From assembly GCF_003544855.1 (NCBI RefSeq), contig NZ_CP032101.1, positions 1,736,001 to 1,800,000 of the forward strand: 64,000 bases of DNA, given 5' to 3'. Source of the stretch: Malaciobacter marinus. Its GTDB lineage: Bacteria; Campylobacterota; Campylobacteria; Campylobacterales; Arcobacteraceae. The translations under genes were made by a program, and so were the position numbers. The notes below the pieces were generated by a model. That model had not been told where the DNA came from, did not search any database, and saw only the letters and a list, made by a program, of their open reading frames with translations. How positions within the stretch are numbered: the stretch's first letter is position 1; every line of letters begins with the position of its first letter. Below, one piece after another: positions 35,537 through 46,381 of the stretch.

Positions 35537-37666
35537 TTACTCCTTAAACTTTTTCTCATTAACAGCACTTAAAATTTCACTAGCAATTGTAGCTGTATTT
35601 ATTGCAATATTATGTGTTTCACTTGCAACAGAAGCATTTTTCTGTGTTTGTTGATCAAGTCTAGTAATTACATCATTAATCTGCTCAATACTAATTTTTT
35701 GCTCTTTTGAAGCTTCAGAAATATCTTTAATAGCTTCTGTAGTTTTATTTATATTCTCATTTAAAGATTTATATCCCTCTATCATTTCAGAAGAAATTGC
35801 TTTACCTTCATTGGCTTTTTGCGTTGCATTTTCAACTATTGATTTAATTTGATTAGCTGCTTCTGCACTTCTACTTGCAAGGTTTCTTACTTCACCTGCA
35901 ACAACTGCAAAGCCTTTTCCACTTTCACCTGCTGTTGCTGCTTCAACTGCTGCATTAAGTGAAAGAATATTTGTTTGGAATGCTATTTGATCAATAACTG
36001 TAATTGCTTCTGCTATTGATTGAGTTTGCTCATTGATATCATCCATTGATTTAGCAGTTGAGTTTGCTAATTTATTACCTTGATTAATAGAATTAAGTAA
36101 ATCATTTGAGTGTCCTGACATATCCCCTATTCTATTTGTATTATTTATAATTGTACTTGTAATTTCTTCAACTGCTGCTGCTGTTTCTTCAAGTGAAACT
36201 GCTGTATCATTTGAAGCTTTATTTAGTATATCTACATTATAAAGCAATGTTTTTGAACTTTTTTCTAAATTTTGACCATTGTCTTTATTTTCTCTTAACA
36301 TTTCATTTATGATTTCACATAAATTATTTAATCCTTTAGATACTTTACCATCAGGATTATTTATCATATTTACAAAGTTAAGTTTTGAGTACTCTTCTAA
36401 AACATTTAAAATTGGATTGATGTCACTATTTACATTTGCGTTAATAGTTTTTATCATTTCATTTAAAATATCTTTTAACTCATTTAAAGATTTATTTGAT
36501 GTAGATTTATTTACTAATACATCAAGCTTACCTTTATTGATGTAATTTACAACTGTTTTTACTTCTTCTATAAGTATTTTATCTTCTTCAAAACTTTTTG
36601 CAACTTGATTCATCTCTTCATTTAGTGTAGAAGCCATACTTTCAAATTCATCATTACTTTTTATATCTAAAACTTTTATCTCTTTTTCTTCACCTTTTAA
36701 GTATTTAAAAAAGAAATTCAATCCATCTTCTAAAGTTTGTAAAGGAGAAAGTAACTTAATTAGTGTAAATAGCAAGATAGATAAAATAATTGCAAGTAAA
36801 ATTACATATAAAATAATTTGTTTTGTAATACTTGAAATTATCTCATCATAAATTTCATCTTTGTCTAATTGTATTACAAAATTCCAACCAGTTGATTCAA
36901 TACTACTATATGCAGCTAATAAATCTTTATTTTTTAATGTAGCTTCATAAAAAGCAGTTTTTTCACCCTCTTTTTTTATTTGTTTGAAAACTTCACTTTG
37001 TTTATTTACTAAATCTTTATTTTTATGAATTAATAATGTACCATCATCATGAACTAAATAACCAAACCCTGTGTTTTTTAATTTTATATTTAATACTGAT
37101 TCAACAATTGTATCTATGAAAATATCAGAACCTATTACACCAAGAACTTCTCCATTTTTGATAAATGGTGTATAAACAGTAACAACTAATTTTTTTGTTT
37201 GTACATCAATATAAGGTTTAGAAATTCCTGCTTTTTTATCTTTTATAGCTTGTTTATACCAAGGTCTTGTTCGTGAATCATAATCATCTTTTTCAATACT
37301 TAAGATTGTCCTATCTGATTGTATTAATCTACCATCATTATTCATTCCTAAATATATATCATAAAATTTACCAGCTTTTATTGCTAAATTTAATTTATCA
37401 ATAACTTCTTTATTTTCATGAGAAATATTAGAAGAAGGTAATTCTTGCGCTAATGCATTTACAATATCAATTTTTGCTTGAAAAAAACTCTGAATATAAT
37501 TTGAACTATCAGAAGCTAATTGTAACTCTCTTTGTTTAATATTATTATATTGTGAATTATACTCACTACTTGCACTATCATATGCTAAAAAAGTAAAAGC
37601 AACAATAATACATATAGATACAATTGCTAATACTTTTGTTTTAAGTCCACGTCTTCCCATACTCAT
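35537..37666 (-). CDS. Methyl-accepting chemotaxis protein with dCache_1 amino-acid sensor
   Basis: 709 residues: transmembrane ~11-30, double Cache domain, transmembrane ~285-305, HAMP-like linker, and signalling tip [20 protein letters not shown]. The membrane-distal Cache module carries Tyr129, Arg134, Trp136, Tyr137, Tyr152, Asp154 and Asp181. Their spacings (5, 2, 1, 15, 2, 27) equal those of the dCache_1AA amino-acid motif in PctA-type receptors. The receptor is thus predicted to sense amino acids directly. No C-terminal tether is present. Confidence 0.93.
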   Translation of the reverse strand: MSMGRRGLKTKVLAIVSICIIVAFTFLAYDSASSEYNSQYNNIKQRELQLASDSSNYIQSFFQAKIDIVNALAQELPSSNISHENKEVIDKLNLAIKAGKFYDIYLGMNNDGRLIQSDRTILSIEKDDYDSRTRPWYKQAIKDKKAGISKPYIDVQTKKLVVTVYTPFIKNGEVLGVIGSDIFIDTIVESVLNIKLKNTGFGYLVHDDGTLLIHKNKDLVNKQSEVFKQIKKEGEKTAFYEATLKNKDLLAAYSSIESTGWNFVIQLDKDEIYDEIISSITKQIILYVILLAIILSILLFTLIKLLSPLQTLEDGLNFFFKYLKGEEKEIKVLDIKSNDEFESMASTLNEEMNQVAKSFEEDKILIEEVKTVVNYINKGKLDVLVNKSTSNKSLNELKDILNEMIKTINANVNSDINPILNVLEEYSKLNFVNMINNPDGKVSKGLNNLCEIINEMLRENKDNGQNLEKSSKTLLYNVDILNKASNDTAVSLEETAAAVEEITSTIINNTNRIGDMSGHSNDLLNSINQGNKLANSTAKSMDDINEQTQSIAEAITVIDQIAFQTNILSLNAAVEAATAGESGKGFAVVAGEVRNLASRSAEAANQIKSIVENATQKANEGKAISSEMIEGYKSLNENINKTTEAIKDISEASKEQKISIEQINDVITRLDQQTQKNASVASETHNIAINTATIASEILSAVNEKKFKE

Positions 37667-37773
37667 CCTTTACCATGGCAATTTTATTTTATTATAGTAG
37701 TTTTTTTATTAATCTAAAATGGTTTTTTTAAGAGGAGATAGTTGCTAAAGTTAAAGTACTATTGAGTATATAT

Positions 37774-37802
37774 AAAAAGAGGATATAAAATATCCTCTTT
37801 TT
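37774..37802 (-). terminator. Terminator of metE
   Basis: AAAAAGAGGATAT (37774-37786), loop AAA, ATATCCTCTTTTT (37790-37802): thirteen perfect pairs with T-runs on both strands, right after the metE stop. Confidence 0.85.
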
Positions 37803-37803
37803 G

Positions 37804-40071
37804 TTATTTTTCGTTTCTTACTTGTTTTACAGCCTTTACCATATTCTCTAAACTTTGTTTTACCTCTGGCCATTTTCTAGTTTTTAAGCCACAATCTGGA
37901 TTTATCCATAATTGCTCTTTTGGTAAAACTTCAAGTAAAGCTTTAATTTGTACAACCATCTCTTCTACACTTGGAACTCTTGGACTATGAATATCATAAA
38001 CACCAGGACCAACTTCTTGTTTGTATCCTACTTTCTTAAATATTTTCAGTAATTCATTTCCACTTCTTGCTGTTTCAATAGAGATTACATCTGCATCCAT
38101 TGCTTCTATTGTTTTAATGATATCATTAAACTCACTATAACACATGTGAGTATGAATTTGAGTATCTATTTTAGCCTTACTAACACTTAATCTAAAGTTT
38201 TCAACTGCCCATTTTTCATACTTGCTAATATTTTCATCTCTTAAAGGATATCCCTCTTTAAATGCAGCCTCATCAACTTGAATCATCTTTATACCAGCAT
38301 TTTGTAAATCATCAACCTCTTTTGCAATTGCTAAAGCTATTTGACGTGCAACTTCATTTCTTGGTTTATCATCTCTTACAAAAGACCAATTTAAAATTGT
38401 TACAGGACCTGTTAACATACCTTTTACTATCTTTTTAGTTTTGCTTTGTGCGTATTTAATCCACTCTACTGTCATTGGATTTTCTCTTGTAACATCACCA
38501 AAAATCAATGGTGGTTTAACGCATCTACTTCCATAAGATTGAACCCATGCATTTTTAGTAAAAGCAAATCCATCAAGTAACTCTCCAAAATACTCAACCA
38601 TATCATTTCTTTCTGGTTCACCATGAACTAATACATCAAGTCCTATACTTTCTTGAAAAGCTATACAATCATCAATATACTCTTTTATTTGAAGCTCATA
38701 CTGTTCTTTTGAAATAAGACTGTTTTTATACTCTCTTCTATTTTTCCTAATTTCTTGTGTTTGAGGAAAAGAACCAATTGTTGTAGTTGCCAAATCTTCA
38801 TATTTAAAAAACTCTCTTTGTGCTTTTATTCTATCTTCAAAGGCTTCTTTTCTCTCATTTATTTTTAGTTTTGATAACTCTTCTTGAACTTTTTTATTAT
38901 GAATTTTTGTAGAGTCTTTTCTACTTTCATTATCTTCTTGGTTTCTTTTTAATTGTGATTTATCTTCTAAACTCAACTCTTCATTAAAAAATAGTTTAGA
39001 GATAAGTTTTAATTCAAGAAGTTTCTCTTTTGCAAAACTAAGCCAAGATTTTATATCACTATCAAGTGCTGTTTCATACTCTAAAGTAAAAGGCACATGT
39101 AAAAGTGAACAAGAAGTAGATACTAAAATCTTGCTTTTTGAAACCTTTTTAGCTATTTCATCTAAAAGTTCAACTTTTTTTGAAATATCACTTTTCCATA
39201 CATTTCTTCCATCAACAACACCAGCAATTAAAACTTTATTTGAAGCTTCAATTTCTTCTAATACTTCAAAGTTTTTACTTCCATATACAAAATCAAGTGC
39301 AAGTGCCCAAATTGGACTATTTACTAAAATTTTTGTTGCTTCATTTGAGTGTTCAAAATATGTTGCAACTACTACTTTTATATTTGATGAAACCTTTGCA
39401 AGCTTGTCATACACAGGTTTTATTAAAGATAATACCTTTGAATCTAAATCCTTTACAAATAAAGGCTCATCAAACTGAACAATTATCTCATCATCAAGTA
39501 AACTAAGCTCTTCTAAAAGTTTGCAATACTGCTCAACTACACTATTTATATGTAAAAAAGTATCACTATTATCAACTGATTTTGAAAGACCTAAATATGT
39601 AATAGGCCCTACTAAATTTATCTTTGTTTTTAGTGCAAAATCTTTTGCTTCTTTAAACTCACTAATTACTTTTTTACTATTTAATTTAAACTTTGTATTT
39701 TTTGAAATCTCTGGAACGATATAGTGATAATTTGTATTAAACCACTTTGTCATTTCCATTGCAACAGCTTCTTTATTACCCCTTGCCATTGCAAAATATA
39801 ACTCTTCATCTTCTAAGTTTTCAAATCTTTGTGGAATTGCTCCAAGTAAGATTGTAGTATCAAGCATATTATCATAATATGAAAAATCATTTGATGAGAT
39901 ATACTCAACCTTTGCACTTTTTTGATATGCCCAATGCCTCTTTTTTAACTCATTTGCTACATATTTAACTTCACCAAAGTCAACTTCACCTGACCAAAAA
40001 CTCTCTAAAACTTTTTTAAGCTCTCTTTTTTCTCCAATTCTTGGAAATCCGATAACATAATTTTTAGACAT
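37804..40071 (-). CDS. metE: Cobalamin-independent methionine synthase
   Basis: 755 residues, full MetE length with the duplicated barrel. Zinc ligands are in HTHMCYSEF (His and Cys), SIETARSG (Glu) and NPDCGLKTR (Cys). It methylates homocysteine from methyltetrahydrofolate-polyglutamate. No cobalamin or SAM riboswitch structure is recognised upstream. A cysteine-rich 113-residue gene lies 62 bases upstream on the same strand. Confidence 0.96.
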   Translation of the reverse strand: MSKNYVIGFPRIGEKRELKKVLESFWSGEVDFGEVKYVANELKKRHWAYQKSAKVEYISSNDFSYYDNMLDTTILLGAIPQRFENLEDEELYFAMARGNKEAVAMEMTKWFNTNYHYIVPEISKNTKFKLNSKKVISEFKEAKDFALKTKINLVGPITYLGLSKSVDNSDTFLHINSVVEQYCKLLEELSLLDDEIIVQFDEPLFVKDLDSKVLSLIKPVYDKLAKVSSNIKVVVATYFEHSNEATKILVNSPIWALALDFVYGSKNFEVLEEIEASNKVLIAGVVDGRNVWKSDISKKVELLDEIAKKVSKSKILVSTSCSLLHVPFTLEYETALDSDIKSWLSFAKEKLLELKLISKLFFNEELSLEDKSQLKRNQEDNESRKDSTKIHNKKVQEELSKLKINERKEAFEDRIKAQREFFKYEDLATTTIGSFPQTQEIRKNRREYKNSLISKEQYELQIKEYIDDCIAFQESIGLDVLVHGEPERNDMVEYFGELLDGFAFTKNAWVQSYGSRCVKPPLIFGDVTRENPMTVEWIKYAQSKTKKIVKGMLTGPVTILNWSFVRDDKPRNEVARQIALAIAKEVDDLQNAGIKMIQVDEAAFKEGYPLRDENISKYEKWAVENFRLSVSKAKIDTQIHTHMCYSEFNDIIKTIEAMDADVISIETARSGNELLKIFKKVGYKQEVGPGVYDIHSPRVPSVEEMVVQIKALLEVLPKEQLWINPDCGLKTRKWPEVKQSLENMVKAVKQVRNEK

Positions 40072-40133
40072 TACTTTATCCTTATATTTTTATTATTTTA
40101 TTTTGATATGATTTTTTGTTATATAATTAAAAA

Positions 40134-40475
40134 TTAGATAGTTTGTGGTGGGTGTACGCCAGTTCTTCTAAACGCAAAGAACTTACAATAGTAAGGACAT
40201 CTTGGAATAAATTTAAAAAGTGCAACAGCTAAACGTGCTTTTTTTCTAAATACACAATCACAATGACAAGGTTTGCTTTTTATAACAAAGCAGTTTATTA
40301 GTGTTAATTCTTCATTGCAGACTGATTCATCTTCATTTTCATCAGAAAAACTAAACTTTTCAATATTAAGATATTTTTTAAAAGTTGTAGCCATGCCATG
40401 AAGTCTTTGTTCTACTGCATAAGCAAGTATTGATGACAGTGAAAAATAGTTTTTTCCAAAACCAATAGGTTTCAT
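40134..40475 (-). CDS. Hypothetical cysteine-rich protein upstream of metE
   Basis: 113 residues with seven cysteines: Cys53, Cys62, a CHCDC cluster (70, 72, 74) and CPYYC (93, 97), in a basic protein ending GVHPPQTI. No signal peptide, so the cysteines more likely bind metal than form disulfides. The family is not recognised. AAAGGAG precedes the ATG. Same strand and 62 bases from metE, so the two may be transcribed together. Confidence 0.6.
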   Translation of the reverse strand: MKPIGFGKNYFSLSSILAYAVEQRLHGMATTFKKYLNIEKFSFSDENEDESVCNEELTLINCFVIKSKPCHCDCVFRKKARLAVALFKFIPRCPYYCKFFAFRRTGVHPPQTI

Positions 40476-40563
40476 AGCTACTCCTTTTAAAATTTTAGTT
40501 CACAATTATAACTTAAAAAAATTAAAATTATAAGTATAAACTATGTTTTTTTTAATATTTTAC

Positions 40564-40592
40564 AAAAAAGAGTAAATTATTTACTCTTTTTT
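40564..40592. terminator. Terminator overlapping the lpdA stop codon
   Basis: AAAAAAGAGTAAA (40564-40576), loop TTA, TTTACTCTTTTTT (40580-40592). The loop is the lpdA stop codon read backwards, so the last codons of lpdA form the terminator arm. T-runs exist on both strands. Confidence 0.8.
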
Positions 40593-42007
40593 GCTTTTGC
40601 ATTTGGAAGATCAGTTATACTTCCCTCATAAATCTCTGCTGTTAAACCAACAGATTCATGCAGTGTTGGATGAGCATGTATTGTAAGAGCGATATCTTCT
40701 GCATCGCAATCCATCTCAAGTGCAAGTCCAATTTCACCTAATAACTCACCAGCATTATCTCCAACAATTGCTCCACCAACTAAAGTGTTGTCTTTTTTAT
40801 CAAAGATAAGCTTTGTAAAAGCATTTTCACTTACATCACTTGCTAATGCTCTACCAGAAGCAGACCAAGGGAAAGTTGAAACTTCATAATCAATTCCAGC
40901 CTCTTTTGCCTCTTTTTCAGTCAATCCTGCCCATGCAATTTCTGGGAAAGTATAAGCAATTGAAGGAATCATTTTTGGTTCAAAGAAATGTTTTTTACCA
41001 GCAATTACCTCAGCTGCAACATGACCCTCATGAACACCTTTATGTGCAAGCATTGGTTGACCAACAATATCACCAACTGCAAAGATATTATCTACATTTG
41101 TTCTTAGTTGTTTATCAACTTCAATAATACCCCAATCATTTACATTAACACCTGCATTTTCAAGTCCTAACATTTTTCCATTTGCAGCTCTTCCAATAGC
41201 AACTAAAACAGCATCATATACAATAGGTTCAGCACTAACACCCTCACCTTCCATAGAAACATGAATTCCATCATCTTTTGCTTCTACTTTAGCAACTTTT
41301 GTATTTAACATAATATTAAATCTATCTTTGTTTGCTTTTGTATATGCTTTGATTACATCTTTATCAGCAACTGGAACTAACTGATCTTGCATCTCAACAA
41401 CATCAATAGAAGAACCTAATTTTTGATAAACTGTACCCATTTCAAGTCCAATAATTCCACCACCCATAATAAGTAGTTTTTTTGGAACTTCTTTTAATCT
41501 TAAAGCATCAGTTGAATCCCAAATTCTTGGATCTTCATGGGGAATAAATGGTAGTTCAATAGGTCTTGAACCAGCTGCAATAATTGCATTATCAAATTTT
41601 ACGATTGTTTCTTCATCACCATTTTTAACTGATACACTATTTTTATCAATAAAAGTTGCATTTCCATTAACAACCGTAACTTTTCTCATTTTAGCCATAG
41701 CAGATAAACCATCTGTTAGTTTTTTTACTACGCCATCTTTGTATGATCCAACTTTATCTAACTCAATATTTGGTTTTGAAAAATTTACACCATGGTGTGA
41801 AATCTCTTCTGCTTCTTCAATAACTTTAGCTACATGTAAAAGTGCTTTTGATGGAATACATCCAACATTTAAACAAACTCCACCTAAAGTATTGTGCTTT
41901 TCTACTAAAACTACATCAAAACCTAAATCAGCACTTCTAAAAGCAGCAGAGTATCCAGCTGGCCCTGCTCCTATTACTAATACTTGTCCTTTAACTTCTT
42001 TACTCAT
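40577..42007 (-). CDS. lpdA: Dihydrolipoamide dehydrogenase (E3)
   Basis: 476 residues: FAD site VLVIGAGPAGYSAAF, redox disulfide GGVCLNVGCIPSKAL, NAD site LLIMGGGIIGLEMG, and the C-terminal HAHPTLHE with the catalytic His-Glu. No lipoyl domain is fused. It reoxidises the lipoyl arms of the E2 subunit. GAGG is well placed before the ATG, 15 bases after the aceF stop. Last gene of the pyruvate dehydrogenase operon. Confidence 0.96.
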   Translation of the reverse strand: MSKEVKGQVLVIGAGPAGYSAAFRSADLGFDVVLVEKHNTLGGVCLNVGCIPSKALLHVAKVIEEAEEISHHGVNFSKPNIELDKVGSYKDGVVKKLTDGLSAMAKMRKVTVVNGNATFIDKNSVSVKNGDEETIVKFDNAIIAAGSRPIELPFIPHEDPRIWDSTDALRLKEVPKKLLIMGGGIIGLEMGTVYQKLGSSIDVVEMQDQLVPVADKDVIKAYTKANKDRFNIMLNTKVAKVEAKDDGIHVSMEGEGVSAEPIVYDAVLVAIGRAANGKMLGLENAGVNVNDWGIIEVDKQLRTNVDNIFAVGDIVGQPMLAHKGVHEGHVAAEVIAGKKHFFEPKMIPSIAYTFPEIAWAGLTEKEAKEAGIDYEVSTFPWSASGRALASDVSENAFTKLIFDKKDNTLVGGAIVGDNAGELLGEIGLALEMDCDAEDIALTIHAHPTLHESVGLTAEIYEGSITDLPNAKAKKSK

Positions 42008-42022
42008 ATTTACCTCGATTTA

Positions 42023-43699
42023 TTATAAAAGTAATAATCTAATATCACTTAGTAATTTTGATAGTGTTGTTGTAAATCTAGCGCCATCTGCACCATCAAT
42101 AACTCTATGGTCATATGATAATGATAATGGAAGCATTAATCTTGGCTCAAATTTCTCACCATCCCATTTTGGTTTCATTTCAGATTTTGATAAACCTAAA
42201 ATAGCAACTTCTGGTGCATTAATAATTGGAGTAAATGCAGTTCCTCCAATTCCACCAAGACTAGAGATTGTAAAACAAGCACCTTGCATATCTTGTGCTT
42301 TTAATTTTCCATCTCTTGCTTTAATAGAAATCTCTTTTAACTCTAAAGATAACTCTTCAATTCCTTTTTTATCAACATCTTTAAGTACAGGAACTACAAG
42401 TCCATTTGGTGTATCAACTGCAACTGCTATATTGATATACTTTTTAAGAATAATACTTTGACCATCAGGACTTAATGATGAATTAAAATTAGGATGCAAT
42501 TCTAGTGCTTTTGCAACAGCTTTTAAAGCAAATACAAGAGGAGAAATCTTAACACCATTCTCTTTTTTAGCTAAAAGTTCATTTTGTGCTTTTCTAAACT
42601 CTTCAAGTTCAGAAATATCAGCTTCATCAAACTGTGTAATATGAGGAATTCCAAGCCAGTTTCTATGTAAACTAGGTCCAGATATTTTTTGTATTCTAGT
42701 CATTTCAACAGTTTCAATTTCACCAAATTTTGAAAAGTCAACTGGTTTTAATTTTGGTAAATCAAAGCCAAGACCCGAATCAGCATTTCCAGAAGATTGA
42801 GATGATGGTTTACTTAATTCTGATTTGATAAATAGTCTTACATCTTCTTTTAAAATTCTATTTTTTCTTCCTGTTCCACTAACTTTTGATAAATCAACAC
42901 CAAACTCTCTTGCAATTCTTCTAACAGATGGAGAAGCATAAACTTTTCCAGTTGTTTTTACAGGTTCTGCTTGAGTTTGAGATGAACTGTTTTGCTCTTT
43001 TGATTCTTCTTTTACTTCTTCAGCTTCTACTTTTGCTGTAGGCTCTTTTGTCTCTTTTTTAGTAGCAGGTTTTGAAGCAACTGTTTTTTCAACTGTTTTT
43101 TCAATTTTACCAATAACTGTTCCAGTAGATACTTTATCTCCTGCTTTAACAGTTAATTCAACTATTTTTCCTTTAGCTGGTGATGGAACATCCATAGTTG
43201 CTTTTTCTGTTTCTAAAGTAATAAGTCCATCTTCTTCTTCAACTTCATCACCTGCACTAACAGATATTTCAATTACATCAACTTCACCATCTTCACCTAA
43301 ATCAGGAACAACTATATCTTCTACAACACTTGAAGTTTCAACACTTTGAGACTCTTCTTGTTTTTCTTCTTTTGGCTCTTCTTCTTTTTGTGTTTCTTCT
43401 TGTTTTACTTCTTCTTTTGGTTCTTCTTTAGTATCTTCTTTTGGCTGTTCATCTTGTGTACTATCTTCTTTTTTCATAGTACACACTAAATCACCCTCAG
43501 AAAGTTTATCTCCAGCTTTTACACTAATTGATTCAATAGTTCCGCCAAAATTTGCAGGAATATCCATAGAAGCTTTTTCTGTTTCTACAACAATAATAGC
43601 CTCTTCTTCTTCAATTGAATCTCCAGATTTAACACAAACTTCAATTACTTCTACTTCTTCTCCACCAACATCTGGTAGTTTAATTTCTTCTATACTCAT
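42023..43699 (-). CDS. aceF: Dihydrolipoamide acetyltransferase (E2)
   Basis: 558 residues. Two lipoyl domains (Lys in VETEKASMDIPA at ~42 and LETEKATMDVPSP) are separated by glutamate-rich linkers in place of the usual Ala/Pro ones; E. coli has three lipoyl domains. Then a peripheral-subunit-binding domain (ASPSVRRIAREFGVDL) and the catalytic core with SYDHRVIDGADG. It transfers the acetyl group to CoA. Nine bases after the aceE stop; AAGGTG is the ribosome site. Confidence 0.95.
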   Translation of the reverse strand: MSIEEIKLPDVGGEEVEVIEVCVKSGDSIEEEEAIIVVETEKASMDIPANFGGTIESISVKAGDKLSEGDLVCTMKKEDSTQDEQPKEDTKEEPKEEVKQEETQKEEEPKEEKQEESQSVETSSVVEDIVVPDLGEDGEVDVIEISVSAGDEVEEEDGLITLETEKATMDVPSPAKGKIVELTVKAGDKVSTGTVIGKIEKTVEKTVASKPATKKETKEPTAKVEAEEVKEESKEQNSSSQTQAEPVKTTGKVYASPSVRRIAREFGVDLSKVSGTGRKNRILKEDVRLFIKSELSKPSSQSSGNADSGLGFDLPKLKPVDFSKFGEIETVEMTRIQKISGPSLHRNWLGIPHITQFDEADISELEEFRKAQNELLAKKENGVKISPLVFALKAVAKALELHPNFNSSLSPDGQSIILKKYINIAVAVDTPNGLVVPVLKDVDKKGIEELSLELKEISIKARDGKLKAQDMQGACFTISSLGGIGGTAFTPIINAPEVAILGLSKSEMKPKWDGEKFEPRLMLPLSLSYDHRVIDGADGARFTTTLSKLLSDIRLLLL

Positions 43700-43708
43700 T
43701 ACTTCACC

Positions 43709-46381
43709 TTATGCTTTTAATGGGTTTACTTTTTCTGTATTGATTTTAAATTTTTTAATTGTATCTAATAATACTGATTTTTCAAGTATTCCTTTTTCTA
43801 CTAATTGAGAAATCGTAGTAAATACAATAAATCTTGAATCAACTTCAAAGTGAGCTCTTAAATTCTCTCTACTATCAGATCTACCAAATCCATCAGTTCC
43901 TAATGCTTTAAAGCTTCCTTTTACATAAGCTCTTACTTGTTCTGAGTATAATTTAATATAATCAGTTGCAGAAACAATAATATTGTCTTCATTATCACCT
44001 AAAGTTTCAGTAATAAATGGTACTTTTTTCTCTTCATCTGGGTGTAAAGTATTGTATCTATCAATATCTTGTGCTTCTCTTGTTAATTCATTAAATGAAG
44101 TAACTGAGTAAACCTCAGAAGAGATTCCATAATCATCAGATAAAATTTGTGCAGCTTGTCTTACTTGCTCTAAAATAGAACCACAACCAAGTAGTTTTAC
44201 ATTGTAGTTTTCTTTTGCTTTTACATCTTCTAATTTATAAATACCTTTTATAATACCCTCTTCTACACCTTCTGGAAGTTCAGGTTGTTTATAGTTTTCA
44301 TTTAGTGTTGTTAAGTAATAGAATACATTTTCTTGTTTTTCACCATACATTCTTTCAATACCATTTTGTACTATAACAGCCAGTTCATAACCATAAGTTG
44401 GGTCATATGAAATACAATTTGGTATAGTATTTGCTAAAATATGAGAGTGTCCATCTTGATGTTGTAATCCCTCACCATTTAATGTAGTTCTACCTGATGT
44501 TCCACCAACTAAGAAACCTCTTGCTTGTAAATCTCCCGCTGCCCATGCCATATCACCAATTCTTTGGAATCCAAACATTGAATAATATACATAAAATGGA
44601 ATCATTGGACAATCATTTACAGAGTATGAAGTAGCTGCAGCAACCCATGAACCCATTGCTCCAAGCTCATTGATACCTTCTTGAAGTACTTGTCCTTTTT
44701 TATCTTCTTTATAGTATGCTACTTGATCTCTATCTTGAGGAACATATTTTTGTCCTTCGTGAGCATAAATACCAATTTGTCTAAACATACCTTCCATACC
44801 AAATGTTCTAGCTTCATCTGGAACAATAGGAACAATGCTTTTTCCAATTGATTTGTCTTTTACTAGTGAACTTAAAATTCTTACAAGTACCATAGTAGTA
44901 GAAACTTCTCTATCACCACTTCCTTTTAATATTGCGTCAAATGCATCAAGTTTTGGAATAGTTAACTTATCACTAAACTCTTTTCTTCTTTGAGGAACAT
45001 ATCCACCAAGAGCTGCTCTTCTTTCTCTTAAGTATTGCATTTCTTCGCTATCTTCAGCTGGTTTATAATAAGGAAGCTCTTTTATCTGTTCATCTGAAAT
45101 AGGAATATCAAATCTATCTCTAAATTTTCTTAATGTATCAAAATCAATCTTTTTAACACCATGAGCAATATTTTTACCCTCAGCAGCATCACCCATACCA
45201 TAACCTTTAACAGTTTTTGCTAATATTACAGTTGGTCTTCCTTTTGTCTCATTGGCTTTTTTATAAGCTGCATATACTTTTACAGGGTCGTGTCCACCTC
45301 TGTTTAATCTCCAGATTTCATCATCACCCATATTTGCAACTAATTCTTTTGTTTCTTCATACTTATTAAAGAAATTCTCTCTTGTGTAAGCTCCACCTTT
45401 TTGTTTATAGTTTTGATACTCACCATCAACAGTTTCATTCATAACTTTTATTAATTTACCTGATTTATCTTTTTCTAATAAAGGATCCCAGTATCTTCCC
45501 CAAATAACTTTAATAACTTCCCATTTTGCACCTCTAAATTCACCCTCAAGCTCTTGAATGATTTTTCCATTACCTCTTACAGGCCCATCAAGTCTTTGTA
45601 AGTTACAATTTACAACAAAAATTAAGTTATCTAATCCCTCACGTCCAGCAAGTCCAATTGCACCTAAAGATTCAGGCTCATCACACTCACCATCACCCAT
45701 GAAACAATAAACTTTTTGATTACTACAATCTTTAATACCTCTATCAGTTAAGTATTTTAAAAATCTAGCTTGATAAATTGCTTGTATTGGTCCAAGTCCC
45801 ATAGATACAGTAGGAAATTGCCAATACTCTGGCATTAGTTTTGGATGTGGATATGATGAAAGACCTTTTCCATCTACTTCTTGTCTAAAGTTATCCATTT
45901 GTTCTTCTGAAATTCTACCCTCTACAAAACTTCTTGCATAAATACCAGGAGAAATATGTCCTTGGAAAAATATCAAATCTCCACCATCTTTTTCACTTGG
46001 TGCTCTAAAGAAGTGGTTAAATCCAACATCATATAAAGTTGCAGAAGATGCAAAAGATGCAATATGTCCACCTAGTTCTAAGTTCTTTTTTGAAGCTCTT
46101 AAAACCATAGTTTGTGCATTCCATCTAATAATTGATCTAATTTTTCTTTCTAATAATAAATTTGCTGGCATCTTAGGTTCTTGATGCACAGGAATAGTAT
46201 TTAAATATGCAGTCGTAGCTTTAAAAGGAAGATATCCTCCACTTCTTCTTGCTTTATCAATAAGTTTTTCAAGTAAGTAGTGAGCTCTATCTGTCCCATC
46301 TTCTTCGATAATTGTATCAAGTGCCTCTAACCATTCTTTAGTTTCGTTAGGGTCAATATCTTTTAATTGTATATCTGACAT
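43709..46381 (-). CDS. aceE: Pyruvate dehydrogenase E1, homodimeric type
   Basis: 890 residues, as in E. coli AceE. The thiamine diphosphate motif is GDGECDEPESLGAIGLA. Other family stretches are FFQGHISPGIYARSF and GRTTLNGEGLQHQDGHSH. It decarboxylates pyruvate to feed the E2 lipoyl arms. AAAGGAG is eight bases before the ATG. Heads aceE-aceF-lpdA, divergent from the lipoylation genes. Many Campylobacterota use pyruvate:ferredoxin oxidoreductase instead, so a full complex is of note. Confidence 0.96.
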   Translation of the reverse strand: MSDIQLKDIDPNETKEWLEALDTIIEEDGTDRAHYLLEKLIDKARRSGGYLPFKATTAYLNTIPVHQEPKMPANLLLERKIRSIIRWNAQTMVLRASKKNLELGGHIASFASSATLYDVGFNHFFRAPSEKDGGDLIFFQGHISPGIYARSFVEGRISEEQMDNFRQEVDGKGLSSYPHPKLMPEYWQFPTVSMGLGPIQAIYQARFLKYLTDRGIKDCSNQKVYCFMGDGECDEPESLGAIGLAGREGLDNLIFVVNCNLQRLDGPVRGNGKIIQELEGEFRGAKWEVIKVIWGRYWDPLLEKDKSGKLIKVMNETVDGEYQNYKQKGGAYTRENFFNKYEETKELVANMGDDEIWRLNRGGHDPVKVYAAYKKANETKGRPTVILAKTVKGYGMGDAAEGKNIAHGVKKIDFDTLRKFRDRFDIPISDEQIKELPYYKPAEDSEEMQYLRERRAALGGYVPQRRKEFSDKLTIPKLDAFDAILKGSGDREVSTTMVLVRILSSLVKDKSIGKSIVPIVPDEARTFGMEGMFRQIGIYAHEGQKYVPQDRDQVAYYKEDKKGQVLQEGINELGAMGSWVAAATSYSVNDCPMIPFYVYYSMFGFQRIGDMAWAAGDLQARGFLVGGTSGRTTLNGEGLQHQDGHSHILANTIPNCISYDPTYGYELAVIVQNGIERMYGEKQENVFYYLTTLNENYKQPELPEGVEEGIIKGIYKLEDVKAKENYNVKLLGCGSILEQVRQAAQILSDDYGISSEVYSVTSFNELTREAQDIDRYNTLHPDEEKKVPFITETLGDNEDNIIVSATDYIKLYSEQVRAYVKGSFKALGTDGFGRSDSRENLRAHFEVDSRFIVFTTISQLVEKGILEKSVLLDTIKKFKINTEKVNPLKA

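Noticed and set aside
39131-39506. Two plus-strand frames of over 100 codons within metE
   Set aside because: metE is complete on the minus strand with all zinc ligands; the opposite-strand frames have no recognisable protein features.
40072-40133. Riboswitch (cobalamin or SAM) upstream of metE
   Set aside because: The 62-base spacer is too short for either class and shows no conserved core; a coding gene lies directly upstream.
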